Assembly (NCBI GenBank): GCA_018817425.1
Contig: JAHITX010000127.1
Coordinates: 1-64,000, forward strand
Origin: Pseudomonadota bacterium
GTDB lineage: Bacteria; Desulfobacterota; Desulfobacteria; Desulfobacterales; RPRI01
DNA length: 64,000 nt
Reading direction: 5' to 3'
Shown here: positions 47,837 to 57,376 of the stretch, in pieces
Layout of the letters: each line of letters begins with the position of its first letter
How positions within the stretch are numbered: position 1 is the stretch's first letter
Notes under the pieces: generated by a model
What the model saw: the letters and a program-made list of their open reading frames with translations, nothing else
Database searches by the model: none
Told to the model about the DNA's origin: nothing
Made by a program: the position numbers and the translations under genes

Positions 47837-49648
47837 ATGGAAGGTTACATAGGTAAAATCTTAAGAGTTAATTTAACGGAAGGTGAGTGCGAGGTTGAGG
47901 ATATAGATCCTGATTTGATGAGGAAGTATATAGGTGGAAGGGGCTTGGGAACAAAAATATTATATGATGAAATAGATCCGGCAATTGATCCATTAGACCC
48001 GGAAAATAAGTTAATATTTTTAAATGGCCCTTTAACCGGAACAGGCGCTCCTACCGCTTCCAGGTATATGGTGATAACCAAAGCACCTTTAACCAATACC
48101 ATAGCATGCAGTAATTGCGGTGGCTTTTTTGGCCCTGAGCTGAAACAAGCCGGGTATGACGGAATAATTTTTGAGGGTTGTTCTGAAGAACCTGTTTATT
48201 TATGGATAGACAATGATAATGTTGAGCTCCGGTCGGCCATCGATCTTTGGGGCAAGACAACGCACGAGACAGATGATCTTATAAAAGCCGAAATCGAAGA
48301 TAAATTTGTTGCCAGGGAAACCCAGATAGCCTGCATAGGACCTGCAGGGGAAAATATGTCAAAGCTCGCATGTATTATCAGCAACAGAAACAGAGCGGCA
48401 GGACGAACAGGCGTTGGGGCTGTTATGGGTTCAAAAAAGTTGAAAGCTATAGCCGTAAGAGGCACAAAGGGTATCAAAATAGCTGACAGGGAAGCTTTCA
48501 ATACAGCAATTAAATCTGCTATGGGCAAATTAAATGCAGGCCCCGTCACTTCTGAGGCCTTACCTGCATTAGGTACCCCTGTCTTAGTAAATATTGTTAA
48601 TGAATGCAAAATATTACCCACATACAACTGGCAGGTTTCTCATTACGAAAACGCTGGTAAAATCAGCGGTGAAACTATGGCTGAAACCATAGTAACAAAA
48701 CACAAAGGATGCTTTGCCTGTTCTATAGCCTGTGCAAAATGCACTAAGATTGAAGATCCTGATTTCGAAGGTGAGGGTGAAGGGCCTGAGTTTGAGAATG
48801 TAATATTGATGGGCTCCAGCTGTGGAATCGACGATCTTGCTCCTATAGCCAAGGCAAGTTATTTGTGCGGCGAGCTGGGAATGGATACTATTTCGGTTGG
48901 CGGTACAATAGCCACCGCAATGGAACTTTTTGAAAAGGGTTATCTTACCGAAGAAGATGCTGGTATGAAGCTGAATTTTGGTAATAAGGAAGCCCTGGTA
49001 GCTATGACGGAAAAGATGGGTAGAGGAGAAGGCTTCGGCGCTGTTATGGCGGATGGCGGCGCCCGGTTAGCTGAAAAATTCGGTCATCCGGAACTCTTCA
49101 TGGGCGTTAAGAAACTGGAAGCACCTGCTTATGATCCGCGAGGTGTTCAGGGCATGGGTCTTCAATATGCTACTTCCAACCGTGGGGCTTGTCATGTCAG
49201 AGGTTATACAATGGCAAACGAGATTCTTGGGGTGCATGGTACAGTAGATCCTCTGATAACCGAGGGGAAAGCCGAATTAGTTATAACTTTTCAAAACCTG
49301 ACTTCTATTATTGATTCCGTAGGCTTATGTCTGTTTGTAGCATTGTCGCCCGGCTTTTTGTATGAGGAGGTTCAAGGTCTGTTAAACGGTGCAACAGGTT
49401 TTAACTATACAGTAGAGGAGTTGGTGCAAGCCGGAGAAAGAATTTGGAATCTGGAGCGTCAGTTCAATCAGAAAGCAGGTTTTACAAAAGAGGATGATAC
49501 ACTTCCTAAAAGACTGCTGGAAGAGCCCGCAGGACCCAATAATGATGTATGCAGGCTGGATGAGATGTTGCCGGAGTATTATAAGTTGAGAGGATGGGAT
49601 GATGGTTTTCCTACTCAGGAGAAATTGTCGGAACTTGGACTTGAATAA
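47837..49648 (+). CDS. aor: aldehyde:ferredoxin oxidoreductase family tungsten enzyme
   Basis: This 603-residue protein starts with the AOR N-terminal domain (GYIGKILRVNLTEGE; YIGGRGLGTKILYDEI). The iron-sulfur ligands are Cys292, Cys295 and Cys299 in CFACSIAC, plus Cys498 in DSVGLCLF, as in the Pyrococcus enzyme. It should bind a tungsten bis-pyranopterin and one [4Fe-4S] cluster and oxidise aldehydes to acids, or reduce acids or activated acyls. BamB of class II benzoyl-CoA reductase is in the same family and has similar Hdr/Mvh neighbours, so an aromatic ring reductase is a less likely alternative. AAGGAGG precedes the start. A MoaD-like gene and polyferredoxin follow. Confidence 0.88.
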   Translation: MEGYIGKILRVNLTEGECEVEDIDPDLMRKYIGGRGLGTKILYDEIDPAIDPLDPENKLIFLNGPLTGTGAPTASRYMVITKAPLTNTIACSNCGGFFGPELKQAGYDGIIFEGCSEEPVYLWIDNDNVELRSAIDLWGKTTHETDDLIKAEIEDKFVARETQIACIGPAGENMSKLACIISNRNRAAGRTGVGAVMGSKKLKAIAVRGTKGIKIADREAFNTAIKSAMGKLNAGPVTSEALPALGTPVLVNIVNECKILPTYNWQVSHYENAGKISGETMAETIVTKHKGCFACSIACAKCTKIEDPDFEGEGEGPEFENVILMGSSCGIDDLAPIAKASYLCGELGMDTISVGGTIATAMELFEKGYLTEEDAGMKLNFGNKEALVAMTEKMGRGEGFGAVMADGGARLAEKFGHPELFMGVKKLEAPAYDPRGVQGMGLQYATSNRGACHVRGYTMANEILGVHGTVDPLITEGKAELVITFQNLTSIIDSVGLCLFVALSPGFLYEEVQGLLNGATGFNYTVEELVQAGERIWNLERQFNQKAGFTKEDDTLPKRLLEEPAGPNNDVCRLDEMLPEYYKLRGWDDGFPTQEKLSELGLE

Positions 49649-49679
49649 GCTGTTGCATATCTAAAAGTATATAATATAA

Positions 49680-49943
49680 ATGAATAATATTAACATTGAA
49701 CTTAGAATGTTCATGACTTTCAAGCAATATCTGCCGGAAGGATCATCTGAAGGCAAGGCAAAGATATCTTTGGGTCAAGGTGCAACAATTGGAGATATTT
49801 CAAAAATTTTGAATATTCCTGCAAATTTGCCTAAGCTTGTGATACTCAACGGAGTATCACAAGGCATTTCCGATGAGAATGAAGCCCTTGCTTTAAAAGA
49901 AGGTGATATAGTCAGTATATTTCCTCCAGCTGGCGGAGGGTGA
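49680..49943 (+). CDS. MoaD/ThiS-family sulfur carrier protein
   Basis: This 87-residue beta-grasp protein ends in FPPAGGG, the Gly-Gly tail that is activated as thiocarboxylate. The middle segment KLVILNGVSQGI, then ALKEGDIVSIF, is typical of MoaD-type proteins. Beside an AOR it is probably a dedicated MoaD for assembling the pyranopterin dithiolene of tungsten cofactor. It lies 31 bases after the AOR gene. Confidence 0.87.
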   Translation: MNNINIELRMFMTFKQYLPEGSSEGKAKISLGQGATIGDISKILNIPANLPKLVILNGVSQGISDENEALALKEGDIVSIFPPAGGG

Positions 49944-50097
49944 TTTATTTATGCTTGCTTGATTTAACGGCAACTGGTTTCCAGCTTAATTGCTGTAAAA
50001 TTTAGTTAATAAGGATAGAAAAGAGTTTTTTGCTTAAATCCGCGATAAGTCCGATTTTATAAGGATTTTGCAATTCAACTGAATAAAGGAGAACCAA

Positions 50098-50484
50098 ATG
50101 GACAAGATCAGGATAAAAATTGATCATAGCAAATGTACAGGATGTCGGCACTGTGAGACGGCATGTTCTTCCAATCACTATGAAAACTTGGTTAACCCTG
50201 CATTATCAAGAATAAGGGTGTATATAGATGAAGCGGCCAACCAATTCTTCCCTGTAATAGCCGGGCCTTTTACAGAGGCGGAATGCACCTGCAAGTATGA
50301 CGTAATTATTGACGGAAAAGAATTTGATGAATGTGCAGTCTGCAGAGCTTCTTGTCCCCGAAGGACATGGTTCAGAGAACCTGATACGGGTGTGGCTTTA
50401 AAATGCGACCTGTGCGGAGAGCCCGCAGATCCTCATTGTGTTCAAATATGCAATCATGGCGCTTTATCTATAGTAGAGGCTTGA
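50098..50484 (+). CDS. 4Fe-4S polyferredoxin, AOR electron-transfer subunit
   Basis: This 128-residue protein has several iron-sulfur motifs: CTGCRHCETAC near residue 13, ECTCKY, CAVCRASCPRR, and CDLCGEPADPHCVQICNHGAL at the end. The spacing fits three to four [4Fe-4S] clusters in a DMSO-reductase B-subunit-like fold. It probably takes electrons from the tungsten enzyme encoded two genes upstream and passes them to the HdrA-type proteins, as BamC and AOR small subunits do. AGGAGAA precedes ATG 50098. Confidence 0.87.
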   Translation: MDKIRIKIDHSKCTGCRHCETACSSNHYENLVNPALSRIRVYIDEAANQFFPVIAGPFTEAECTCKYDVIIDGKEFDECAVCRASCPRRTWFREPDTGVALKCDLCGEPADPHCVQICNHGALSIVEA

Positions 50485-50493
50485 TTTTGTTAA

Positions 50494-50596
50494 TATAGCG
50501 TTTGTCATAAATTTGTTCCGTTTGATACTTCATTATTTATTCAGGGCAAGCTTGTTTAGTTGCTGCAAGCGGAACTTTGTTTTGACAAGCGCTATA
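50494..50596. repeat. inverted-repeat element with TATAGCG ends
   Basis: The left arm (50494-50523, starting TATAGCGTTTGTCA) and the right arm (50567-50596, ending TGACAAGCGCTATA) match as inverted repeats at about 23 of 30 positions. They enclose 43 bases. A related single arm lies at 37443-37467. This may be a small MITE in the gap before the HdrA-GltD gene; the right arm also contains a TTGACA -35-like sequence. Confidence 0.6.
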
Positions 50597-50740
50597 AATT
50601 TATATTAATCTTACACCTTTTCTCGTGTGTTGGTGTTGTAGCTTGGAAGATGATAGGCAGAGAGTTTAATTAGTATATGGCAAAGCTTGCCGATCAAGTG
50701 CTTATTTTATATACTCCCCTGCCCAACTGGAAAATCTGAT

Positions 50741-53700
50741 ATGGATAATGTTGAATTGAAAGAAGAGAATCACAAAGTAGGATCGGTTCTGGTTGTTGGA
50801 GGCGGAGTGGGCGGCATTCAGGCTTCCCTTGATCTGGCGGAATCAGGTTATTTTGTCTATCTGGCGGAAGAGACTCCCGCAATCGGGGGAGTAATGGCGC
50901 GATTGGATAAAACTTTTCCAACCAATGATTGCTCCATGTGCATTCTCTCCCCTAAGTTGGTTGAAAGTGGCAGACACCTAAATATCGACATATTAACCTG
51001 TTCGGAAATTCAAAGTGTAGAGGGTGATCCTGGAAATTTTAAGGTAAAAATCAAAAGGCGCCCTGTATTTATTGATCCTGACAAATGTACTGGCTGCGGA
51101 GAGTGTGCGCAAGTATGTCCTGTATCAGTTCCCAGTGAGTTTGATGAAGGTATGGTGTCAAGAAAGGCTGTCAGCAGACCTTATCCCCAGGCTGTTCCGA
51201 ATGTTTTCACAATTGAAAAAATTGCTAAGGCGCCCTGTAGAGACGCATGCCCGGCCGGAATTAATGTTCAGGGATATGTTGCTTTACTCTCCCAGGGAAA
51301 ATACAAAGAAGCACTTGATCTGATCAAAGAAAATCTGCCCCTTCCCGGAGTAATAGGAAGAATATGTCCTCATCCCTGTGAATCGGCCTGCAAAAGAGGA
51401 ATGATAGATGAACCTGTTGCAATATGCAATTTAAAGAGGTTTCTTGCCGATAAACTTGGCGAAGACATAGATATCCCTGTTGTTTCTGAAAAAAAAGAAG
51501 AAAAAGTGGCAATTATAGGATCAGGGCCTTCCGGCCTGACCTGTGCATACTTTCTTGCTCTAAAAGGTTATCAGGTTACAATTTTTGAAGCGCTGCCCGT
51601 AGCCGGCGGAATGCTAAGAGTTGGTATTCCTGATTATCGTCTGCCTCCTGATGTCCTTGAAAAAGAGATAAAATATATAGAAAAGATGGGTGTTGAAATA
51701 AAAACAAATTCACCCATTGGCAAGGATCATTCCATCAGCGGGCTTTTGGAAAAAGGATATAAGGCAGTATTTATTGCAACCGGTTGTCATAAAAATGTTT
51801 CACTGGGAATTGCCGGAGAAGATTGTGAAGGTGTAATTTCCGGAGTAGACTTTTTAAGAAACGTCAACCTGAAAAATAAAGTTGATACAGGCAAAAGGGT
51901 AGCAGTTATCGGAGGAGGCGATGTTGCAATTGATGCTGCGCGCTCGGCCATAAGAATAGGTGCAACAGAAGTATCTATAATATATCGTCGTTCCAGAAAA
52001 GAAATGCCCGCAAATCCTGAAGAAATCAAAAGTGCCATTTCGGAAGGAATCAATATTCAGTTCCTTACAGCACCTCTTGAAATACTTTCCGATAATAACA
52101 GGGCAACAACCCTTCGTTGCCAGAAAATGAAATTGGGCAGTCCGGATGCCAGCGGCAGAAGACGGCCTGTGATAATTGAAGGCTCTGAATTTGACATCGA
52201 CATCGATATGGTTATTCCGGCTATAGGCCAGGCTTCCGACCTTTCGATGATAGAAGAAAATAGTGGAGTACAAATATCCGGGAAAAAGGTTGCTGCTGAT
52301 CCTGTAACGCTTGCCACCGATATGGATGGGGTTTTTGCAGGTGGTGATTGTGTGAGCGGACCCTGGATAGCTATTGAAGCTGTAGCTGCGGGCAAGAAAG
52401 CAGCCGTGTCAATTGACAGATATTTGCAAAAAGAAGATATGAAAACGGGCAGGGAAAAACAAATAAGCAAAGTCCAGGCCGAAGACAGTCCGCTTATGCC
52501 TAAACCCAAAGCTCCCCGCCAGACTATGGCCGCACTTCCATTAGAAAACAGGAAAGATGGTTTTAAGGAAGTAGAACTTGGATATGTTGAAGAAGAGGCA
52601 TTAAATGAAGCAAACCGCTGCTTAAACTGCGGAATATGCTCTGAGTGCATGCAATGTGTTGCCGCCTGTAAAGCTGAAGCGGTAAATCACCAGATGACTG
52701 AAGAGATAATTGAAATAAATGTGGGTTCTATCATTTTAAGCCCCGGTTTTGATTGTTTTGATCCGTCTGCCGATAAGCTTGCCCAATTTGGCGGGTATAC
52801 AAGTTTAATCTCTCAATATGGATACGGCAAATATCCCAATGTTGTTACAAGTATTGAATTTGAAAGAATTTTATCGGCTTCGGGACCCTATAAGGGGCAT
52901 CTGTCAAGACCGTCTGACTTGAAAACACCTCATAAAATTGCGTGGATTCAATGTGTAGGCTCCAGAGATGTGACATGCAACAGCGGTTATTGCTCATCCG
53001 TCTGCTGTATGTATGCCATTAAAGAGGCTGTTATTGCTAAAGAGCACAGCCCTGAGCCTCTTGACATAAGCATCATGTATATGGACATGAGAAGTTATGG
53101 CAAGGGCTTTGACAAATACTATGAACGGGCCAAAAATGAACATGGTATCAATTTTATAAAATCAAAGGTCTATGGCATACAGGAGATAGGAGATACAGAA
53201 AATCTTGAGCTCAGGTATGTAACAGAAGAAGGTGATCTTAAATTTGAAGAATTTGATATGATAGTTCTTTCTGTTGGAATGAAACCAAAACCTGCTGTAA
53301 TTGAAATGTCAAAAAGACTGGGTATAGATCTGGATCACTATGACTTCTGCAAAACAGATAATTTTACGCCGGTAAACACCTCAAAGCCCGGAATATATGT
53401 TTGCGGTGCATTTGAAGGCCCTAAAGATATTCCGGAAACAGTTATGCAGGCAAGCGGCGCTGCCGCTGCATCAGCAGCTTTTCTTTCCGAATCCCGCGGA
53501 GAACTCGTCAAAACAAAGGAATTTCCTCCTGAAATTAACATAACCGGCGAACCTCCCAGGATTGGCGTTTTTGTCTGCCATTGTGGCATAAATATTGGCG
53601 GCGTGGTTGATGTCCCTGGTGTTAAGGAATATGCGAGATCATTACCTAATGTAATTTATGTGGATGAGAACCTTTATACCTGTTCGCAAGATACCCAGGA

Positions 53701-55231
53701 ACTTATAAAGGAAAAGATACAAGAGCACAGCCTTAACCGGATAATAGTTGCATCATGTACTCCAAGAACACATGAACCGCTTTTCCAGGAGACTTTACAG
53801 GAGCAGGGCTTAAATAAATACCTCTTTGAAATGGCCAATATACGTGACCAATGCAGCTGGGTCCATCAGCAACACCCGGAAGAAGCAACTAATAAGGCTA
53901 AAGATCTGGTCAGAATGGCTGTAGCCAAGGTAAGAGGCCTTGAACCGCTGAAGATGATTTCTCTTGAGACCGTTCCGACCGCGCTTGTTGTCGGTGGTGG
54001 AATTGCCGGAATGGTAAGCGCTCTTAATCTTGCAGAACAGGGATTTAGCGTCAGTCTGATTGAAAAGGGTATGAAACTTGGCGGTATGGCAAAAAAGATT
54101 CATTATACACTTGAAGGTGGCGATGTTCAGGCCTACCTGAATGAATTGATAGAAAAGGTTAACAATCATCCTCTGCTTAATGTTTATACCAAGGCTTCGA
54201 TCTCGGAAAGCTCAGGATATATTGGAAACTTTGTTACAAAAATCCAGGTGGGGCCAAAAAAGGAAATTACGGAAATCAAGCATGGAGCTGTAATTATAGC
54301 CACTGGGGCAGAGGAGTATAAAAGCAAAGAATATTTTTATAAGAAAAACAGCCGCGTTCTTTCTTTACTGGATCTGGAATCCGAGATTGTAAAACGCTCT
54401 AAAAAAATTAAAGAATGCAAGAATCTGGTTATAATCCAGTGCGTGGGATCAAGAGATGAAGAAAGGCCTTATTGCAGCCGGGTATGTTGCTCCGAATCAA
54501 TTAAAAACGCAATTTTATTGAAAGATATGAATCCGGAAGCAAATATTTATATTCTTTATCGGGATATCAGAACCTATGGATTAAAGGAAGATTATTATCG
54601 CGAAGCAAGAGAAAAAGGCATAATATTCATACATTATGAACCAGATGCCAAACCGGAAGTTGTACCATATAAAGAAAGCGGTAAAGAAGGGCTGAGAGTT
54701 TCGATAAAAGATCCACTTTTGGGAGAACAAGTAGTAATTGATGCCGACCTTCTTGCGCTTGCTATTGCAACTACTCCACCTTCAACAAATAAAGAGCTTT
54801 CGCAGTTTTTCAAAGTGCCTTTAAATGAAGACAAGTTCTTCCTTGAAGCACATATGAAACTCAGGCCGGTTGAATTTGCCACTGATGGCGTTTTTATGTG
54901 CGGTCTTGCTCACAATCCGAAGCTGATAGAAGAAAGCATTGCTCAGGCCCAGGCAGCCGCTTCACGTGCAGGTATGGTGCTATCCAGAAAAATAGTACAA
55001 CTTCCGGGCGTTATTTCTTTTGTTAATAAAAATAAATGTATCGGTTGCGGAGAATGTACAAGTGTCTGTCCTTTCGGAGCTGTTGCTCTTGATGAAGCGC
55101 AGCATGTGGCGGTAGTTAATGATGCTTTATGCAAAGGATGCGGCATATGCTCGGCTTCCTGTAAATCCGGGGCAATAAACCTATACGGATTTAGCAACTC
55201 GCAAGTAGTAAGTATGATTGATTCTTTATAA
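50741..55231 (+). CDS. HdrA-like flavoprotein with inserted GltD-type NAD(P)H oxidoreductase module
   Basis: This protein has about 1496 residues. An HdrA N-terminal segment (VLVVGGGVGGIQASLDLAE; DCSMCILSPKLVES, Cys67) and [4Fe-4S] motif CTGCGECAQVCP (near 115) lead into an inserted GltD-like module (about 160-600; CRDACPAG, ICPHPCESACKRG, VAIIGSGPSGLTCAY, VAVIGGGDVAIDAARS). Then HdrA resumes at RCLNCGICSECMQCVAAC (near 624). A second FAD domain (ALVVGGGIAGMVSALNLAE, near 1080) and two C-terminal clusters (CIGCGECTSVCPF, CKGCGICSASC) follow. Such proteins can bifurcate electrons between NAD(P)H, ferredoxin and another acceptor. ATG 50741 is preferred to an upstream TTG at 50687. The downstream HdrA lacks the insert. 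Confidence 0.87.
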   Translation: MDNVELKEENHKVGSVLVVGGGVGGIQASLDLAESGYFVYLAEETPAIGGVMARLDKTFPTNDCSMCILSPKLVESGRHLNIDILTCSEIQSVEGDPGNFKVKIKRRPVFIDPDKCTGCGECAQVCPVSVPSEFDEGMVSRKAVSRPYPQAVPNVFTIEKIAKAPCRDACPAGINVQGYVALLSQGKYKEALDLIKENLPLPGVIGRICPHPCESACKRGMIDEPVAICNLKRFLADKLGEDIDIPVVSEKKEEKVAIIGSGPSGLTCAYFLALKGYQVTIFEALPVAGGMLRVGIPDYRLPPDVLEKEIKYIEKMGVEIKTNSPIGKDHSISGLLEKGYKAVFIATGCHKNVSLGIAGEDCEGVISGVDFLRNVNLKNKVDTGKRVAVIGGGDVAIDAARSAIRIGATEVSIIYRRSRKEMPANPEEIKSAISEGINIQFLTAPLEILSDNNRATTLRCQKMKLGSPDASGRRRPVIIEGSEFDIDIDMVIPAIGQASDLSMIEENSGVQISGKKVAADPVTLATDMDGVFAGGDCVSGPWIAIEAVAAGKKAAVSIDRYLQKEDMKTGREKQISKVQAEDSPLMPKPKAPRQTMAALPLENRKDGFKEVELGYVEEEALNEANRCLNCGICSECMQCVAACKAEAVNHQMTEEIIEINVGSIILSPGFDCFDPSADKLAQFGGYTSLISQYGYGKYPNVVTSIEFERILSASGPYKGHLSRPSDLKTPHKIAWIQCVGSRDVTCNSGYCSSVCCMYAIKEAVIAKEHSPEPLDISIMYMDMRSYGKGFDKYYERAKNEHGINFIKSKVYGIQEIGDTENLELRYVTEEGDLKFEEFDMIVLSVGMKPKPAVIEMSKRLGIDLDHYDFCKTDNFTPVNTSKPGIYVCGAFEGPKDIPETVMQASGAAAASAAFLSESRGELVKTKEFPPEINITGEPPRIGVFVCHCGINIGGVVDVPGVKEYARSLPNVIYVDENLYTCSQDTQELIKEKIQEHSLNRIIVASCTPRTHEPLFQETLQEQGLNKYLFEMANIRDQCSWVHQQHPEEATNKAKDLVRMAVAKVRGLEPLKMISLETVPTALVVGGGIAGMVSALNLAEQGFSVSLIEKGMKLGGMAKKIHYTLEGGDVQAYLNELIEKVNNHPLLNVYTKASISESSGYIGNFVTKIQVGPKKEITEIKHGAVIIATGAEEYKSKEYFYKKNSRVLSLLDLESEIVKRSKKIKECKNLVIIQCVGSRDEERPYCSRVCCSESIKNAILLKDMNPEANIYILYRDIRTYGLKEDYYREAREKGIIFIHYEPDAKPEVVPYKESGKEGLRVSIKDPLLGEQVVIDADLLALAIATTPPSTNKELSQFFKVPLNEDKFFLEAHMKLRPVEFATDGVFMCGLAHNPKLIEESIAQAQAAASRAGMVLSRKIVQLPGVISFVNKNKCIGCGECTSVCPFGAVALDEAQHVAVVNDALCKGCGICSASCKSGAINLYGFSNSQVVSMIDSL

Positions 55232-55240
55232 GGAGAAAAG

Positions 55241-55687
55241 ATGGAAGAAGTAAAAGAATCATCTGAATCAAGCTGGGAACCAAAAATAATAACATTTCTT
55301 TGCAACTGGTGCAGTTATGCCGGTGCAGATCTTGCCGGCGTTAGCCGTATTCAATACCCTGCTAACACTCGTACAATCCGGGTTCCCTGTTCAGGCAGAG
55401 TCAATATTCTTTATATATTAAGGGCATTGCAACATGGGGTTGACGGAGTTTTAGTTTCGGGCTGTCATCCCGGAGATTGTCATTATCTCAGCGGCAATTT
55501 TTCAGCCCGGAGGAAGTTTGCGGTTTTAAGCAGACTTCTCGAATATGCAGGGATTGAAAAAGGAAGAGTGCAATTCTCATGGGTTTCGGCAGCCGAAGCA
55601 GGCCGGTTTGCAGAAGTTATTACCGAGGTAACTGAAGATGTAAAGAAACTGGGTCCGGCAAAACGCCTGGTTAAAAACTTAGGTTAA
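55241..55687 (+). CDS. MvhD-like [2Fe-2S] electron transfer protein (Cys form)
   Basis: This 148-residue protein matches the methyl-viologen-reducing hydrogenase delta subunit: FLCNWCSYAGADLAGVSRIQY, then PCSGRVN and SGCHPGDCHYLSGN. MvhD carries a [2Fe-2S] cluster and docks on HdrA to feed electrons. It follows the HdrA-GltD gene by 9 bases with AAGGAG upstream. The Cys in GCHPGDCHY aligns with a selenocysteine codon in the paralogue at 60437-61201. Confidence 0.9.
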   Translation: MEEVKESSESSWEPKIITFLCNWCSYAGADLAGVSRIQYPANTRTIRVPCSGRVNILYILRALQHGVDGVLVSGCHPGDCHYLSGNFSARRKFAVLSRLLEYAGIEKGRVQFSWVSAAEAGRFAEVITEVTEDVKKLGPAKRLVKNLG

Positions 55688-55716
55688 ACATAGTAGTTAA
55701 GAATCGGATTGAATAG

Positions 55717-56670
55717 ATGGAACAACTATTAAAAGAGATAAAAGAAGCTGTTCGAAAGTTATTTGAGGAAGAAAAAGTTGACCTTGTAATAGGGTATGAA
55801 AAAGGAACTCTTCCTCTAAGGTCAACACCCTGTTTTGTGAAAAACGCCGAAGATGCTGAAAAACTAATCTGGAACAGCTGTTGTGAAAATAACCTTGCTA
55901 CATATATTCCCGGCATGAAGGGAAAGATCGGAATTATTGCAAAAGGATGTGACAGTCGTTCTCTGGTCGGACATATCAAGGAAAACCAAATTGAGCGGGA
56001 AAACCTGATAATAATCGGCGTTCCCTGCCATGGAATGCTGGATCGAAAATCAGTGGACAACGTAATTGCCGGACGAGAAATCACAGCTATTGAAGAAAAA
56101 CCGGATGAGATCATTTTCAAAGGCGATAATTTCGAGGAAACAGTAGCAAAGAAAGAACTTTTACCTGATAACTGTATTACCTGTTCCCACAGAAATCCGG
56201 TTTTATATGACGTTTTGATCGGAGAAGCTGTTGAAGAAAATAAAGATTCGGATGAATTTAAAAAAATAAGAGAATATGAAGCAGAGACATCTGATGAAAG
56301 ATGGGACTATTTTTCCAAACAGATAGGCAAATGTATCAGGTGTTATGCCTGTCGTAATGCCTGTCCGCTTTGTTACTGTAAGGAATGCTGTGTAGACAGT
56401 TCACAACCTCAATGGTTCGGAAAATCCGTAGCTCTTTCTGATGCTCAGATTTTTCATATTATGCGGGCATTTCATGTAGCCGGCCGCTGTGTTGACTGCG
56501 GGGCATGTGTGCGGGCCTGCCCTATGGAAGTTGACTTGAGGTTTCTCAACAAAAAAGTTGAAAAGGATGTAAGAGAACTGTTTGACTTTGAGGCAGGTAT
56601 TAATCTCGATGAACCTCCGCCGCTTTCAGTTTTCAGGCCTGATGATACTGATGATTTTATTAAACAATAG
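55717..56670 (+). CDS. FrhB/FdhB-like iron-sulfur protein
   Basis: This 317-residue protein has an N-terminal region related to the coenzyme F420 hydrogenase beta family (LRSTPCFVKNAEDAEKLIWN, KGCDSRSLVGHI, VPCHGMLD). Two [4Fe-4S] motifs follow in its last third (CIRCYACRNACPLCYCKECC and CVDCGACVRACPMEVD). It may carry a flavin and link NAD(P)H or F420-like chemistry to the HdrA complex; the exact partner is unknown. Its stop codon is the first base triplet at the edge of the 142-bp repeat copy B. Confidence 0.8.
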   Translation: MEQLLKEIKEAVRKLFEEEKVDLVIGYEKGTLPLRSTPCFVKNAEDAEKLIWNSCCENNLATYIPGMKGKIGIIAKGCDSRSLVGHIKENQIERENLIIIGVPCHGMLDRKSVDNVIAGREITAIEEKPDEIIFKGDNFEETVAKKELLPDNCITCSHRNPVLYDVLIGEAVEENKDSDEFKKIREYEAETSDERWDYFSKQIGKCIRCYACRNACPLCYCKECCVDSSQPQWFGKSVALSDAQIFHIMRAFHVAGRCVDCGACVRACPMEVDLRFLNKKVEKDVRELFDFEAGINLDEPPPLSVFRPDDTDDFIKQ

Positions 56671-56811
56671 AGCCAATTATAAAACGTCCCAGTGTGGCCG
56701 ATCTTTGTGTTGGGCTCAAATTTTAATCCTCGAAATACCCTATGTATTCCTGTGGTTAAGGTTTTCGCCTGCCTTAAGCTTGACCAAATTAAAACGTTTT
56801 GAGACTGGCTC
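56670..56811. mobile_element. 142-bp MITE-like inverted-repeat element, copy B
   Basis: This is the same element as 11390-11531 in reverse orientation, 142 bp, with matching ends GAGCCA and TGGCTC. It starts on the last base of the FrhB-like gene's stop codon and separates the first Hdr set from the second. An insertion there would disturb read-through transcription only if it carried a terminator; none is evident. Confidence 0.82.
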
Positions 56812-56893
56812 AATAAATATGTAAAACGGGCAAGTTTTTAAATTGGCCCGCTTAAGAGAATTACCTGATCAATATTAAGAAAGGGGTAGATAA

Positions 56894-57364
56894 GTGGAAG
56901 CAATAGAGCTCAATAAACTTGACTCTCAGTTTAAGTTTGACGTAGCGGCCCATCCGGGTGGCAGCGGACTCACAGCATGTTTTGCCTGTGGAGCCTGCAC
57001 CGGAGGCTGTCCGGTATCTGAGGTTGATCCGGCGTATGATCCCCGAAAGATCATTCGCATGGTGCTTCTGGGAATGAAGGAAAAAGTACTTTCCTCTGAT
57101 CTTATATGGCTTTGCGCCATGTGTTATAACTGTTCTTTTCATTGCCCCCAGAACGTACAGTTTGTTAAAGTTATGGGGGTTTTAAGGGAAATGGCGGCAC
57201 AAGAAGGATATGTCAAACCTTCTTTTTTAAATAATATGGATGAGATTGACAGGTTTTCTCAGGATCTTCGACATCAGCTGGTTATCTCTATTGTTAAAAG
57301 AAAATCAGAAGACTTTACTATTGATCCAAAAGAGTTAGTAAAACAGATTTCCGATAAATTTTAA
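56894..57364 (+). CDS. HdrC-like heterodisulfide reductase subunit
   Basis: This 156-residue protein has two HdrC-type [4Fe-4S] motifs: CFACGACTGGCPVSEVDP (about residue 29) and LCAMCYNCSFHCPQNVQF (about 74). In HdrABC, HdrC relays electrons from HdrA to HdrB. No HdrB with CCG domains is seen in this window, so the terminal acceptor is unclear. GTG 56894 follows AGGGG at good spacing. It sits 7 bases before the selenocysteine HdrA gene. Confidence 0.88.
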   Translation: MEAIELNKLDSQFKFDVAAHPGGSGLTACFACGACTGGCPVSEVDPAYDPRKIIRMVLLGMKEKVLSSDLIWLCAMCYNCSFHCPQNVQFVKVMGVLREMAAQEGYVKPSFLNNMDEIDRFSQDLRHQLVISIVKRKSEDFTIDPKELVKQISDKF

Positions 57365-57376
57365 GGAAAAATGATT

